Assembly (NCBI GenBank): GCA_965240325.2
Contig: OZ251230.1
Coordinates: forward strand, 744,001-808,000
DNA length: 64,000 nucleotides
Direction of reading: 5' to 3'
Source: Rebecca billardiae RCC1528
Taxonomy: Eukaryota; Haptophyta
Below are positions 1 to 9,806 of the stretch, in pieces (the stretch's first letter is position 1; every line of letters starts with the position of its first letter). Below the pieces are notes generated by a model. It was not told where the DNA came from, did not search any database, and worked only from the letters and a program-made list of their open reading frames with translations. A program made the position numbers and the translations under genes.

Positions 1-2
1 TG

Positions 3-833
3 ATGCGCATGAACGCGGCCAAGACGTCCGGCGTGGCCGTGCAGGACGTGGACGCGCCGGTCGACGTTGTGCTCGCGCAGATCAACGACGTGGAGGCGTA
101 CGTGGGCAAGGTGCAGAACTTGGCGTCCACGAAGAACTACGCGAAGAAGACGCGCGGGGACGGCTCGCTCGAGATCCGCAGCACGTACGTGCTCAACATC
201 GCGATGGGCTACAAGCTCGAGTACTTCATCCTGCACACGTACGTGCCCAAGCAACGGTGCGTCACCTGGACGCTCGACTACGCGCGGCACAGCGACCTGC
301 ACGACTCGGTGGGGTACTGGCGCGCAGACCCGCACCCGGACGACCCCGCGCGCACGCGGCTGTTCTACTCGTCCTCCTCGCTGGTGAACGGCATGCCGCA
401 GTTCGTCATGGACCTGCTCACGTCGCACGCGCTCAAGGCGTCCACCGCGTGGGTCAAGAAGCACTCGGAGCTCGCGGCCGGCGGCGGGGGCGCCAAGCCG
501 CGCGCCGCGGCACCGGCGGCGCCCGCCGCCACGCCCGCGGTGCCGTCGGCCGTGCTCTCGTGGCGCTGCGCCTTCGCCCTCGACAACGAGGACGTCACCG
601 ACCCGAGCGTCGTCGACGAATGTCGCGCCAACGGGAGCTCGACCGCGGCGGCAGGCGCGCAGCCGCTGCCCGCAGGGACCGGCTCTGCGACGCCGCGCGC
701 GGCGAGCGGCGCGCAGTCCCTGCCGTTCAGCGCCGATAGCCCCAACTCGTGGCTGACCGTCCTCATGATCAGCTCGATGATCGTGCTGTACGCCACATCG
801 CCCTACCAGCAGTTCCTCGTCGTCGCCTGCTGA
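3..833 (+). CDS. START-like (SRPBCC fold) protein with C-terminal membrane anchor, 5' partial
   Basis: The open frame runs from the window edge to a TGA at 831-833. The first Met is probably internal, because only two bases precede it. Residues about 10-155 look like a START/SRPBCC lipid-binding domain: a VDAPVDVVLAQINDVEAY-type first strand and helix, a YVLNIAMGYKLEYF strand, a TWTLDYARHSDLHDSVGYW segment, and a long amphipathic C-terminal helix (FVMDLLTSHALKASTAWVKKH). An Ala/Pro/Gly-rich linker (about 160-235) follows. The end is hydrophobic (WLTVLMISSMIVLYA), suggesting a tail-anchored membrane protein. A lipid-binding or lipid-transfer role at a membrane is inferred from the fold; the ligand cannot be told. 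It could also be a COQ10/polyketide-cyclase-like member of the same superfamily. It is convergent with the RMDN gene 440 bp downstream and is not part of the duplicated unit. Confidence 0.65.
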   Translation: MRMNAAKTSGVAVQDVDAPVDVVLAQINDVEAYVGKVQNLASTKNYAKKTRGDGSLEIRSTYVLNIAMGYKLEYFILHTYVPKQRCVTWTLDYARHSDLHDSVGYWRADPHPDDPARTRLFYSSSSLVNGMPQFVMDLLTSHALKASTAWVKKHSELAAGGGGAKPRAAAPAAPAATPAVPSAVLSWRCAFALDNEDVTDPSVVDECRANGSSTAAAGAQPLPAGTGSATPRAASGAQSLPFSADSPNSWLTVLMISSMIVLYATSPYQQFLVVAC

Positions 834-1272
834 AAGGCGCTGCCGCTGGCCAGCTGCCGCCGCCAGGCCGCTTGGGTGCTCGGGCTCGTGCAGCTTGCGC
901 CGTTGCGTGGGTGGTCGATCGCGGGTTGTGCTTCCCACGCGGTGAGTCGAAGCTCCAGCGCGGGGTGTTGGGTTCGTCGCGTGCGCGTGCTCCGCTCAGG
1001 CCAGCGGCAGCGGCATCCGCCGCGCGGCGACGCCGTCCGGCCCAGCATCAATCGGCGGCGTGCGAACTGCGGTGCGACGCAACTACGCTGGCGCCGTGCC
1101 GCGTGTCACGAGTCAGAGCAGTGTGCGACGATCACAGAGTCACTGCGGCATGCAGGCACTCGCCACAGGTACGTATCGTGAGCAGCATTCATTAGCTATA
1201 GATAGGCGTCGTATTTTGCTGCTACTGCTACGATATATGCTCCAGCAGCACGATGTCATCAGCAGCAGCTCG
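834..1272. other. Intergenic region between convergent genes
   Basis: This 439-bp gap lies between the stop of the START-like gene and the stop of the minus-strand RMDN gene. It should hold both 3' UTRs. An AT-richer patch with CTG/CAG-like runs lies near 1190-1280. No convincing gene, RNA or repeat was seen. Confidence 0.5.
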
Positions 1273-2310
1273 TCAGTTGTCGCATTCAGCTGCTCGTGCC
1301 GTCCAGGAGGCAGCGAGCGCGCCACCGTCGGCCATCTTATTGTCCGCGAGAGCCGCCGCCTTGCGCGCCACCTTTGCGGTCGGGCGGAGCTCAAAGGCGG
1401 CCGTGTAATACCGCAGAGCATCGTCGACGCTCGCCTGCGGGGGCTCGCCAAAAAGTGCAGACGCAATTTTGCGCTCGATGAAGCTGATCTTCGCGACCTT
1501 GGCGCACCAATCGCCCAGCGCGTGCTGCACTGACGCGTCGGCTGGCAGCAGCTCAGCCGCGCGCTCCAGTGAACGGCGCACGGTGAAGGAGTTGGCGACC
1601 TTCTCCTTCGTGCTGACGAAATCGCTCAGCTTGCCGAGGAGGATCCCCGCCCACTTGTGCGCGTACCCGCTCGACGCGCCCACGGCGACCGCAGCGTCGG
1701 CGAGCTCGATCCCCGACCGGATCAGCTCCTCGCGCCGCGCCGCGTCATCGGCCGCCTGCTCGGACAGCTCGTAGCGCGCGCGCGCACGCCGCCAGAGGAG
1801 CTCGACGTCGTCAGCCGCGGGTGCAGCGGAGGCCTCCTGCTCGAGTAGTGCGTACAGCGCTTCGTATTCGCCCGCAGCGTGCATCTCGTCCGCGCGCGAG
1901 AAGCGCGCTGGGCTCTCTTCGAGGGGCGGTGCCATCTGCCCACTCGGCCTCTCGAGGCTGGTCGCACTTCTGGCGTCAGGTGAGGCCGAGCCGTCCAGTG
2001 CAGCCCGCGCTGCAGCCTCGCCCGGGGCGGCGGCATCGGGTTTGCGGCGGCGAAAGAGCCGCAGCGGCGAAAGGCGCGAGAGTACCCGACGTACGCGGCC
2101 AGGCGGCGCTGAAGCTCCCTCCTCACGTTCCTCCTCGCAGGACGAATCAACCATCATGGCAACCGACACGACACACGTGCGTGCAGGCGAAGGCGGCAGG
2201 AGCTTGCATCTGGGCGCGAGGGTCGGAGACGAGCCTGGCCAGTGCGTGCGAGGAATGTGGGCACCACCAAAGGGCACGGCGGCGAGCACTAGCACGACGG
2301 CCAACCGCAT
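1273..2310 (-). CDS. RMDN-family (regulator of microtubule dynamics) TPR-like protein, complete copy
   Basis: Intronless frame of 345 aa from the ATG at 2310 (minus strand). The N-terminus MRLAVVLVLAAVPFGGA is a strong signal peptide or signal anchor. A basic, Ser/Pro-rich stretch follows, which would fit import into an organelle or a secretory location. From about residue 140 the RMDN/FAM82 pattern appears: ADEMHAAGEYEALYALLEQ, VELLWRRARARYELSEQA, GYAHKWAGILLGKL, TKEKVANSFTVRRSLERA, ALGDWCAKVAKISFIERKIA, LFGEPPQASVDDALRYY. These are the family's TPR-like helices in order and include the W-C-x-x-V and FGEPP signatures. It is the only full-length copy in the window; five others lack about the last 75 residues. 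Its start lies 148 bp from receptor gene A in divergent orientation. Microtubule or mitochondrial contact-site roles are known for animal RMDN proteins; the role here is not known. Confidence 0.8.
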   Translation of the reverse strand: MRLAVVLVLAAVPFGGAHIPRTHWPGSSPTLAPRCKLLPPSPARTCVVSVAMMVDSSCEEEREEGASAPPGRVRRVLSRLSPLRLFRRRKPDAAAPGEAAARAALDGSASPDARSATSLERPSGQMAPPLEESPARFSRADEMHAAGEYEALYALLEQEASAAPAADDVELLWRRARARYELSEQAADDAARREELIRSGIELADAAVAVGASSGYAHKWAGILLGKLSDFVSTKEKVANSFTVRRSLERAAELLPADASVQHALGDWCAKVAKISFIERKIASALFGEPPQASVDDALRYYTAAFELRPTAKVARKAAALADNKMADGGALAASWTARAAECDN

Positions 2311-2458
2311 TACGCGGCCGTCCACGGCCGGGAGGACTCGCGCTCGTCACGAAAAGCTGAGACGAAAATGAAAGGCGCTTCGCATCCGGACCAGCACGCA
2401 CCGGAACTCCGGAAGGCATCGGCCATCGCCGCTCTCGGAGGCCGCCCAGCGCGAGAGC
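2311..2458. promoter_or_regulatory. Shared 5' region of divergent RMDN and receptor gene A
   Basis: This 148-bp spacer separates two divergent start codons, so it must contain both 5' UTRs and probably a shared promoter. The equivalent spacer is recognisable upstream of every receptor copy (for example 11517-11650 and 45730-45864) and carries the same CTCGTCACGAAAAGCTGAGA block and a CCGGAACTCCGGAAGGCATC block. Compared with the other copies, this one lacks a stretch containing an upstream in-frame RMDN ATG. No TATA box was seen. Confidence 0.4.
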
Positions 2459-5400
2459 ATGGCTGACGGCGTGGACGCGTCCCCGCTCGCGGAGCTCGCC
2501 AAGCTGTGGGGGGAAGGCGGCGTGGCGGCGCTGCTCGGGGCGAGCGAGGTCAGCTTTACTCGCAACGCGGCTGTCTCCCAGGGCGTGCCGTGGCAGGGCG
2601 TGCTCGAGCTGCTCCTCACGTCCACACGCCTCGAGACACTCAACCTCCGGTGTGCGCAGAGCGGTGGGGCGGGCAGGTGGCGGCGCCACGTGGCGCGAGC
2701 AGACGGAGGCTTGTGGGCGCACAATGCCGTGCATGTGGCTTGTCCATCGGCACGTGTCAGCGCCGCTCCGGGCGCCGCGCCGCCGCCGCCGCGTACGCCG
2801 CACGCGGTGCTCACAGCGGCACGTGAGCGCGAGCACACAGGCGGTGCACGCGCACCGATGCGTGCGCGCGTGACGGGGTCGCGGGCGCTCGAGGCGCGCG
2901 CATGCATGCTGCATCGCGTACGCCATCGCACATGCCGCTCAGTCGCGCCCCGCCCCGCGCCCTCCCCTGCGCGCAGTGCCACCGACGTGGGTGACGAGGG
3001 TGCCACGCAGCTCGGCGCCGCCCTCGCGTCGGGCAAGACGCGCCTGCGGGTGCTGGGCCTCGAGTGAGCGCTGGGGTGGGCACTCGGCGCGGCGCGCGGC
3101 GCGCGGACGGTGGGTGGCGGGGGAGGAGGGTGGGTGGCTTGCGTTGTCGTGGGCATCGATGCGCGCGAGCCCGGGCTGCCGCGCGCGCGCCGCGCCGAGC
3201 GCCGCGCCGCCGCGGCCGCGCGCGCCGCACGCTGCGGCGGCGGCGCGCACACGCGAGCGCGCGCGCGTCGGCGCACGCGCGCCGATGCGTGCGCGCGTGA
3301 CGGGGGCGCGGAAGCTTGCGGCGCGCGTATGCATGCTGCATCACGTGCGCCATCGCACACGCCGCTCAGCCGCGCCCCGCCCCGCGCCCTCCCCTGCGTG
3401 CAGTAACACCGGCGTGGGTGACGAGGGTGCCACGCAGCTCGGCGCCGCCCTCGCGTCGGGCAAGACGCGCCTGCGGGTGCTGGACCTCGGGTGAGCGCTG
3501 GGGTGGGCACTCGGCGCGGCGCGCGGCGCGTGGACGGTGGGCGGCGGGGGAGGAGGGTGGGTGGCGCGCATCGTCACGGGCATCGATGCACGCGAGGCCG
3601 GGCTACCGCGCGCGCGCCGCGCCGAGCGCGGCGCCGCCACCACCGCGCGCGCCACACGCGGCGGCGGCGGCGGCGCGCACACGCGAGCGCGCGCGCATCG
3701 GCACACGCGCGCCGATGCGTGCGCGCGTGACGGGGGCGCGGGCGCTCTAGGCTAGGCGCGCGCATGCATGATGCATCGCGTGCGCCGTCGCACGCGCTGC
3801 TCAGCCGCGCCCCGCCGCGCGCCCTCCCCTGCGCGCAGTCACACCGGCGTGGGTGACGAGGGTGCCACGCAGCTCGGCGCCGCCCTCGCGTCGGGCAAGA
3901 CGCGCCTGCGGGTGCTGAACCTCAGGTGAGCGCTGGGGTGGGCACTCGGCGCGGCGCGCGGCGCGTGGACGGTGGGTGGCGAAGGAGGATGCTGGGTGGC
4001 GTGCATTGTCACGGGCATCGATGCGCACGAGCCCGAGCTGCCGCGCGCGCCCCGCGCCGAGCGCCGTGCCCCCGCCGCCGCGCGCGCCGCACGCGGCGGC
4101 GGCGGCGGCGCGCACACGCGAGCGCGCGCGCATCGGCGCACGCGCGCCGATGCGTGCGCGCGTGACGGGGGCGCGGGAGCTTGCGGCGCGCATGCGTGCT
4201 GCATCGCGTGTGCTATCGCACACGCCGCTCAGCCGCGCCCCGCCCCGCGCCCTCCCCTGCGCGCAGTGAGACCGGCGTGGGTGACGAGGGTGCCACGCAG
4301 CTCGGCGCCGCCCTCGCGTCGGGCAAGACGCGCCTGCGGAAGCTGTACCTCAGGTGAGCGCTGGGGTGGGCACTCGGCGCGGCGCGCGGCGCGTGGACGG
4401 TGGGTGGCGGGGGAGGATGCTGGGTGGCGTGCATTGTCACGGGCATCGATGCGCACGAGCCCGGGCTGCCGCGCGCGCCCCGCGCCGAGCGCCGTGCTGC
4501 CGCCGCCGCGCGCGCCGCACGCAGCGGCGGCGGCGCACACACGCGAGCGCGCGCGCATAGGCGCACGCGCGCCGATGCGTGCGCGCGTGACGGGGGCGCG
4601 GGAGCTTGCGGCGCGCATGCGTGCTGCATCGCGTGTGCTATCGCACACGCCGCTCAGCCGCGCCCCGCCCCGCGCCCTCCCCTGCGCGCAGTCACACCGG
4701 CGTGGGTGACGAGGGTGCCACGCAGCTCGGCGCCGCCCTCGCGTCGGGCAAGACGCGCCTGCGGGTGCTGTACCTCTAGTGAGCGCTGGGGTGGGCACTC
4801 GGCGCGGCGCGCGGCGCGTGGACGGTGGGTGGCGGGGGAGGATGCTGGGTGGCGTGCATTGTCACGGGCATCGATGCGCACGAGCCCGGGCTGCCGCGCG
4901 CGCCCCGCGCCGAGCGCCGTGCTGCCGCCGCCGCGCGCGCCGCACGCAGCGGCGGCGGCGCACACACGCGAGCGCGCGCGCATAGGCGCACGCGCGCCGA
5001 TGCGTGCGCGCGTGACGGGGGCGCGGGAGCTTGCGGCGCGCATGCGTGCTGCATCGCGTGTGCTATCGCACACGCCGCTCAGCCGCGCCCCGCCCCGCGC
5101 CCTCCCCTGCGCGCAGTGAGACCGGCGTGGGTGACGAGGGTGCCACGCAGCTCGGCGCCGCCCTCGCGTCGGGCAAGACGCGCCTGCGGGAGCTGTACCT
5201 CTAGTGAGCGCTGGGGTGGGAACTCGGCGCGGCGCGCGGCGCGTGGAATGTGGGCGGCGGGGGAGGAGGGTGGGTGGCTTGCGTTGTCGTGGGCATCGAT
5301 GCGCGCGAGCGCGGGCTGCCGCGCGCGCGCCGCGCCGAGCGCCACGCCGCCGCCACCGCGCGCGCCGCACGCTGCGGCGGCGGCGGCGCGCACACGCGAG

Positions 5401-8400
5401 CGCGCGCGCATCGGCACACGCGCGCTGATGCGTGCGCGCGTGACGGGGGGCGCGGGAGCTTGCGGCGCGCGCATGGATGCTACGTCGCGTGCGCCATCGC
5501 ACACGCCGCTCAGCCGCGCTCCGCCCCGCGCCCTCCCCTGCGCGCAGTTTCTGCCGCGGCGTGGGTGACGAGGGTGCCACGCAGCTCGGCGCCGCCCTCG
5601 CGTCGGGCAAGACGCGCCTGCGGGAGCTGCACCTCGGGTGAGCGCTGGGGTGGGCACTCGGCGCGGCGCGCGGCGCGTGGACGGTGGGCGGCGGGGGAGG
5701 AGGGTGGGTGGCGTGCATGGTCACGGGCATCGATGCGCGCGAGCCCGGGCTACCGCGCGCGCGCCGCGCCGAGCGCCGCGCCGCCGCCGCCGCGCGCGCC
5801 GCACGCGGCGGCAGCGGCTGCGCGCACACGCGAGCGCGCGCGCATCGCCACACGCGCGCCGATGCGTGCGCGCGTGACGGGGGCGCGGGAGCTTGCGGCG
5901 CGCACGTGTGCATGCTGCATCACGTGCCGCGGCGCGCACGTTTGCATGCTGCATGACGTGCGCCATGGCACACGCCGCTCAGCCGCGCCCCGCCCCGCGC
6001 CCTCCCCTGCGCGCAGTCACACCAGCGTGGGTGACGAGGGTGCCACGCAGCTCGGCGCCGCCCTCGCGTCGGGCAAGACGCGCCTGCGGGTGCTGGACCT
6101 CCGGTGAGCGCTGGGGTGGGCACTCGGCGCGGCGCGCGGCGCGTGGACTGTGGGCGGCGAGGGAGGAGGGTGGGTGGTGCACATCGTCACGGGCATCGAT
6201 GCGCTCGAGCCCGGGCCGCCGCCGCGCGCGCCGCGCCGAGCGCCGCGCCGCCGCCGCCGCGCGCGCCGCACGCTGCGGCAGCGGCGCGCACACGCGAGCG
6301 CGCGCGCATCGGCACATGCGCGCCGATGCGTGCGCGCGTGACGTGGGCGCGGAAGCTTGCGGCGCGCGCGTGCATGCTGCATCGCGTGCGCCATCGCACA
6401 CGCCGCTCAGTCGCGCCCCGCCCCACGCCCTCCCCTGCGCGCAGTGGCACCCCCGCGTCTAACAAGGTCAAGGCACGCGTTGATGAGGCCGTTAACAAGG
6501 CGCGGCTGCAGCAGGAGCCACCCAGGTGAAAGGGGTGGGGGGGATCCCACAACGCGCCACGCCCGTGCATGCGCGGGGCGCGCGGGAAAGGGGGCAGCGG
6601 GTTGCGGTGATTGGCCGCGCTATGCGCGGCGCACCCCGGTTCTGCCACCGCACGCCCCTGGCACGCACTTCGCCACCGCTCACGTGCGCGCCTCGCCCAC
6701 CGCCTGCCTGCGTGTGCAGTGATGACTCTGCTGATGACTCTGCTGACGACTCGGCCTCTGGCGACGAGGCGGGGGCGGAGGCAGCGGAGGAGGCGCAGGC
6801 CGCGCTCGGGGCGCTCGCGGAGCGGCGGCGCGCTGCGGACGCCGCGCGCGCCGCGCTCGGCGCCGAGCAGGCGGCCATCCGCGCCGCCCTCGGCCGCGGC
6901 GGCGTGGACGAGGCGCGGCTGGCGCGGCGCGACGCGCGCCGTGCCGAGCTGGGCGCCGCGCTCGACGCGCTCGGCGCGTGCGCGCTCGACGCGCACGCGG
7001 ACTCGCAGCAGCGCGCGGCGGCGCTGCGTCGCGAGGCGCGCGCGTTGCGCGCGGCGCTCGAGCGCGCGGGCACGCCAGAGCAGCCGCGCGCGCCGGCCGG
7101 CGACGGGTCCGCTCCGGCGCCCCTGCCGCCGTCTCGCGCGCTCGAGCGCGCGGTGGGCGCGGCGGTGCGCGCGCACGACGCCGCAGCGCAGCCCTCCGCC
7201 GCGGGCAGTGGCGGCGCGGCGCTCGCTGCCGCGTGGGCGGAGGTGGCGCGCCAGGCCATCGCCCTCGCGGCGCGCGGCGCGTACGCCGACGCGGACGACG
7301 GCGCGTGCGCCTCGGCGTGGGCGCTCGCCATGCCCGGCCTGTGCGACGCGGCGCGCGCTGCCGCCACAGGCGGCGGTGGCCTGACCGACGCGGCGCGTGC
7401 GCGCGCGGCCGCGTGCGACGAGCTCGCCGCAGTGGCCGAGCGCGCGCGCACGATCGCGCGCGAGGCGGAGGCGGAGGCGCGCGAGCTCCGCGCGCTGCCG
7501 TCCGCCGAGCGCGCGCACGGCGCGCACGAGCTGCGCGAGCGCGAGGAGGCGTGCAGGGCGGCGGCGCGCGCACTGCGCTACGCCCGCCTCGCTCTTGAAG
7601 ATGCGCAGGACGACGGCGGCGACGTGGACGGCGCACAGCGCGCGCTCGTCGACGCGCAGCGGCGCGCGCAGCGCACGCAGCGCGCGCGCGAGCGCTCGCT
7701 CGACCGCCTGTACGAGCTGGCGGGCGGGCCGTTCCCCGAGCTGCCCGCCATGCTGCCCGAGGCGTTCGACGGCGCGGGCGCGCTGCCCGCGGGCGCGCGG
7801 CCCGCGTGGCTGCACGGCCGCACGCTCGCGCAGTACGAGCCGTGCGAGTGGCCCGACGGCGCGGCGCCCGGCCGCGCGCGGCACGAGGTGCTGCTGCGCG
7901 CGTTCGCGGGCGAGCGCGTCGTGCTCAAGGTGTACCCGCTGGCGAGCGACACGGAGCGCCGGCGGCTCGGGCGCGAGGTGGAGTTTGCGCGGGCGCACGC
8001 GCACCCACACCTCGCGCGCGTGGCGGGCGTCTTTGTCGACGAGCCGCGCGGCGCGCGCTGCGCGCTCGTGCAGACGCCGCTCTACTCGGGCGGCACGCTG
8101 CGCGGCTGGCTCGAGCGCGACGAGGCGGTGATGGCCTTGCCGCCCGAGGCGGTGCGCGGCGGCGCGGCGGGCGCGCGAATGCTCGAGCCGGCGCACGCGC
8201 GCGTCGCGCCCGTGCGCGTGCGCGCGCTGCGGCAGCTGCTGGGCGCGCTCGCGCACCTGCACGCGCGCGGCGCGGTGCACGGCGACGTGAAGCTCGAGAA
8301 CGCGTTCGTGCAGCTGCCGGGCGACGACGCGGCCGAGCGGCCGCTCGGCGCGGCCGAGCCGTTCCGCGTGCTGCTCGGCGACTTTGACCTGGCGCGCGTG

Positions 8401-9567
8401 GAGGAGGCGCTGCAGCACGCGGCTGGCGGCGGCGTGCCGAGCGCGACGACGCGCGCGGGCGCGGGCACCGAGGGCCACATGGCGCCCGAGCTGCTCGTGC
8501 CGGGCGCGCGCGCGAGCGCGGCGTCGGACGTGTTCGCGTTCGGCGTGTGCGTGCTGCGCGCGCTCGCGGCCGACGAGCCGACGCGCGCCGCGCTCGTGGG
8601 CTCGCTCGAGGGCGCGCGCGCCGCGGCGGCTGCGCTGGGCGAGCCGCTCGTCGTGGCCGCGCTGGCGGACGCGCCGGGCGCGCGGCCGAGCGCGGCGCAG
8701 CTCGAGGGCGCGGCGCTGTGGGCGGCGAGCGACGAGGCGCTGCGCGCGGCCGAGGCCGAGCGCGAGGCGGCGGCCGCGAGCGCGCGCGCCGCGCTGCGCA
8801 CGTGCGCGGTGTGCTTGGACGAGGAGGTGCCGCCGGACGAGTGCGCCGAGTGCGCGGGCGGCGGGCACGCGGTGTGCTCGCTCTGCCTCTCCATGCACGT
8901 GCAGGTGTGCGCGCAGCCCGACGGCGGCGGCGGCGCGACGCTCGACGCGGACGGGCGCGTGCCGTGCGTCGAGGTGGGCAGCGGCTGCGCGCACGCGTAC
9001 CTGGACGGCGAGCTCGCGCGCCGCACGACCGCCGCGGCGTTCGGCGCGTACTGGCGCGCGCGCGAGCAGCACGCCGAGGCGCGCGGCGAGGAGCGCGCGG
9101 CCGAGCGCGCGCGCGCCGAGGCCGAGCGCCTCGCGGCGCTCAGCGCGGCCGAGCGCGTGCGCGAGCAGCGGCGCGCGCACATCATCGATCATATCCTCAC
9201 GCTCAAGTGCCCGCGCTGCGGCATGGCGTTTGCCGAGTGGCTCGACGGCGCGCGCGGCTTCGACGGCTGCTGCGCGCTGCGCTGCGCGCGCGATCGGTGC
9301 GGCTGCCACTTCTGCGCGTACTGCCTCGCCGACTGCGGCGCCGACGCGCACCCGCACGTGCGCGGCTGCGAGCACGGCAACGGCACGTACTTTGCGCAGC
9401 GCGGCGAGTTTGAGGCGGCGCAGCGCGCGCGGCGCGAGCGCGCGCTGCGCAGCTACCTCGCCGCCGAGGCGGGCGCGGACGACGCGGCGCGCCGAGCGAT
9501 CGTCGCGTCCGTCGAGCGCGAGCTGCGCGACCTCCGCATCGACCCAGACGCACTCGCGCGCGAGTGA
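2459..9567 (+). CDS. LRR - coiled coil - protein kinase - RING/Rcat receptor-like gene A (8 LRR exons)
   Basis: Eleven exons: 2459-2649, 2977-3063, 3404-3490, 3839-3925, 4267-4353, 4692-4778, 5117-5203, 5548-5637, 6017-6103, 6445-6525, 6720-9567. They join to 1272 aa. All introns are GT-AG and phase 2. Exon 1 (MADGVDASPLAELAKLW) caps eight 29-residue RNase-inhibitor-type LRRs. The last exon starts with SADD repeats (three) and an Ala-rich coiled coil. The kinase follows: Lys 727 in VVLKVYP, HGDVKLEN with Asp 846, GDFDLA with Asp 878, then MAPELL. A RING-like CAVCLDEE box starts at Cys 1019. A parkin-like Rcat (CPRC, FDGCC, CGCHFCAYC, HPHVRGC) starts at Cys 1154. A classical IBR was not seen. 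The gene probably binds a ligand through the LRRs and signals by phosphorylation and ubiquitin transfer (inference). No signal peptide or membrane span was seen, so it is likely cytosolic. Confidence 0.8.
2977..6103 (+). repeat. LRR exon/intron tandem array of gene A (8 units, about 430 bp period)
   Basis: Each unit is an exon coding x-T-G-VGDEGATQLGAALASG followed by KTRLR(V/E/K)LxL, plus an intron starting GTGAGCGCTGGGGTGGGCAC and ending in TGCGCGCAG. The LxL-end residues are, in order, G, D, N, Y, Y, Y, H, D. The codon split by the next intron gives D, G, S, S, Y, Y, G, R. The first whole residue of the next exon is A, N, H, E, H, E, F(C), H. The seventh exon is 90 nt (one added codon). 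Introns carry a conserved GCATCGGCGC/GCGCCGATGC hairpin, a GCATGCATGCTGCAT palindrome, and a candidate branch point in CCGCTCAGCC about 40 nt before the acceptor. Confidence 0.85.
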
Positions 9568-9806
9568 CCGATGGGCCCCTGGGGCGTCGGCTGCGCGCAG
9601 TCAGGCGCTGGCGAGGACTAGGGCACGAGCTGAGCGCGATGATGCTCGGCGGGGGCCACGTGCGCGGATGCACCGCCACGCTGAACACGCTGGTGCCGAA
9701 TCGCACGTGGCGGCTGGGGGCGCTCACCCAGCTCCGCGCCGTCGAGAGCTCCGAGCCGGAGCTACGCCGGCCGCTGAGGGGCGTCGGGGAGAGGGATGAG
9801 ACGGAG
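9568..9806 (+). other. Conserved 3' flank of the receptor genes
   Basis: About 240-270 bp downstream of the stop is kept in all five copies (also 17006-17277, 32551-32824, 44668-44940, 55123-55361) and ends exactly where a truncated RMDN fragment begins. It is probably the 3' UTR. It also contains a conserved open frame (MMLGGGHVRGCTATLNTLV and onward to RGVGERDE) after the stop, which could be an alternative terminal exon or a decayed coding remnant. No polyadenylation signal is evident. Confidence 0.45.

Noticed and set aside
3064-6103. Many 60-250 codon frames reading through the LRR introns on both strands
   Set aside because: They are Arg/Ala/His low-complexity products of GC-rich introns. 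Splicing at the constant GTGAGC and GCGCAG sites gives regular LRRs instead.
2977-6103. CRISPR-like regular repeat spacing
   Set aside because: The repeats are 87-nt coding exons separated by similar 340-bp introns. Spacers are not unique, and the genome is eukaryotic.
6187-9375. Minus-strand open frame of over 1000 codons opposite the kinase exon (also opposite B, C and D)
   Set aside because: Composition is Arg/Ala/His-rich without any domain. It is the mirror of a GC-rich coding exon, where stops are rare in all frames, and the sense strand has clear kinase and zinc motifs.
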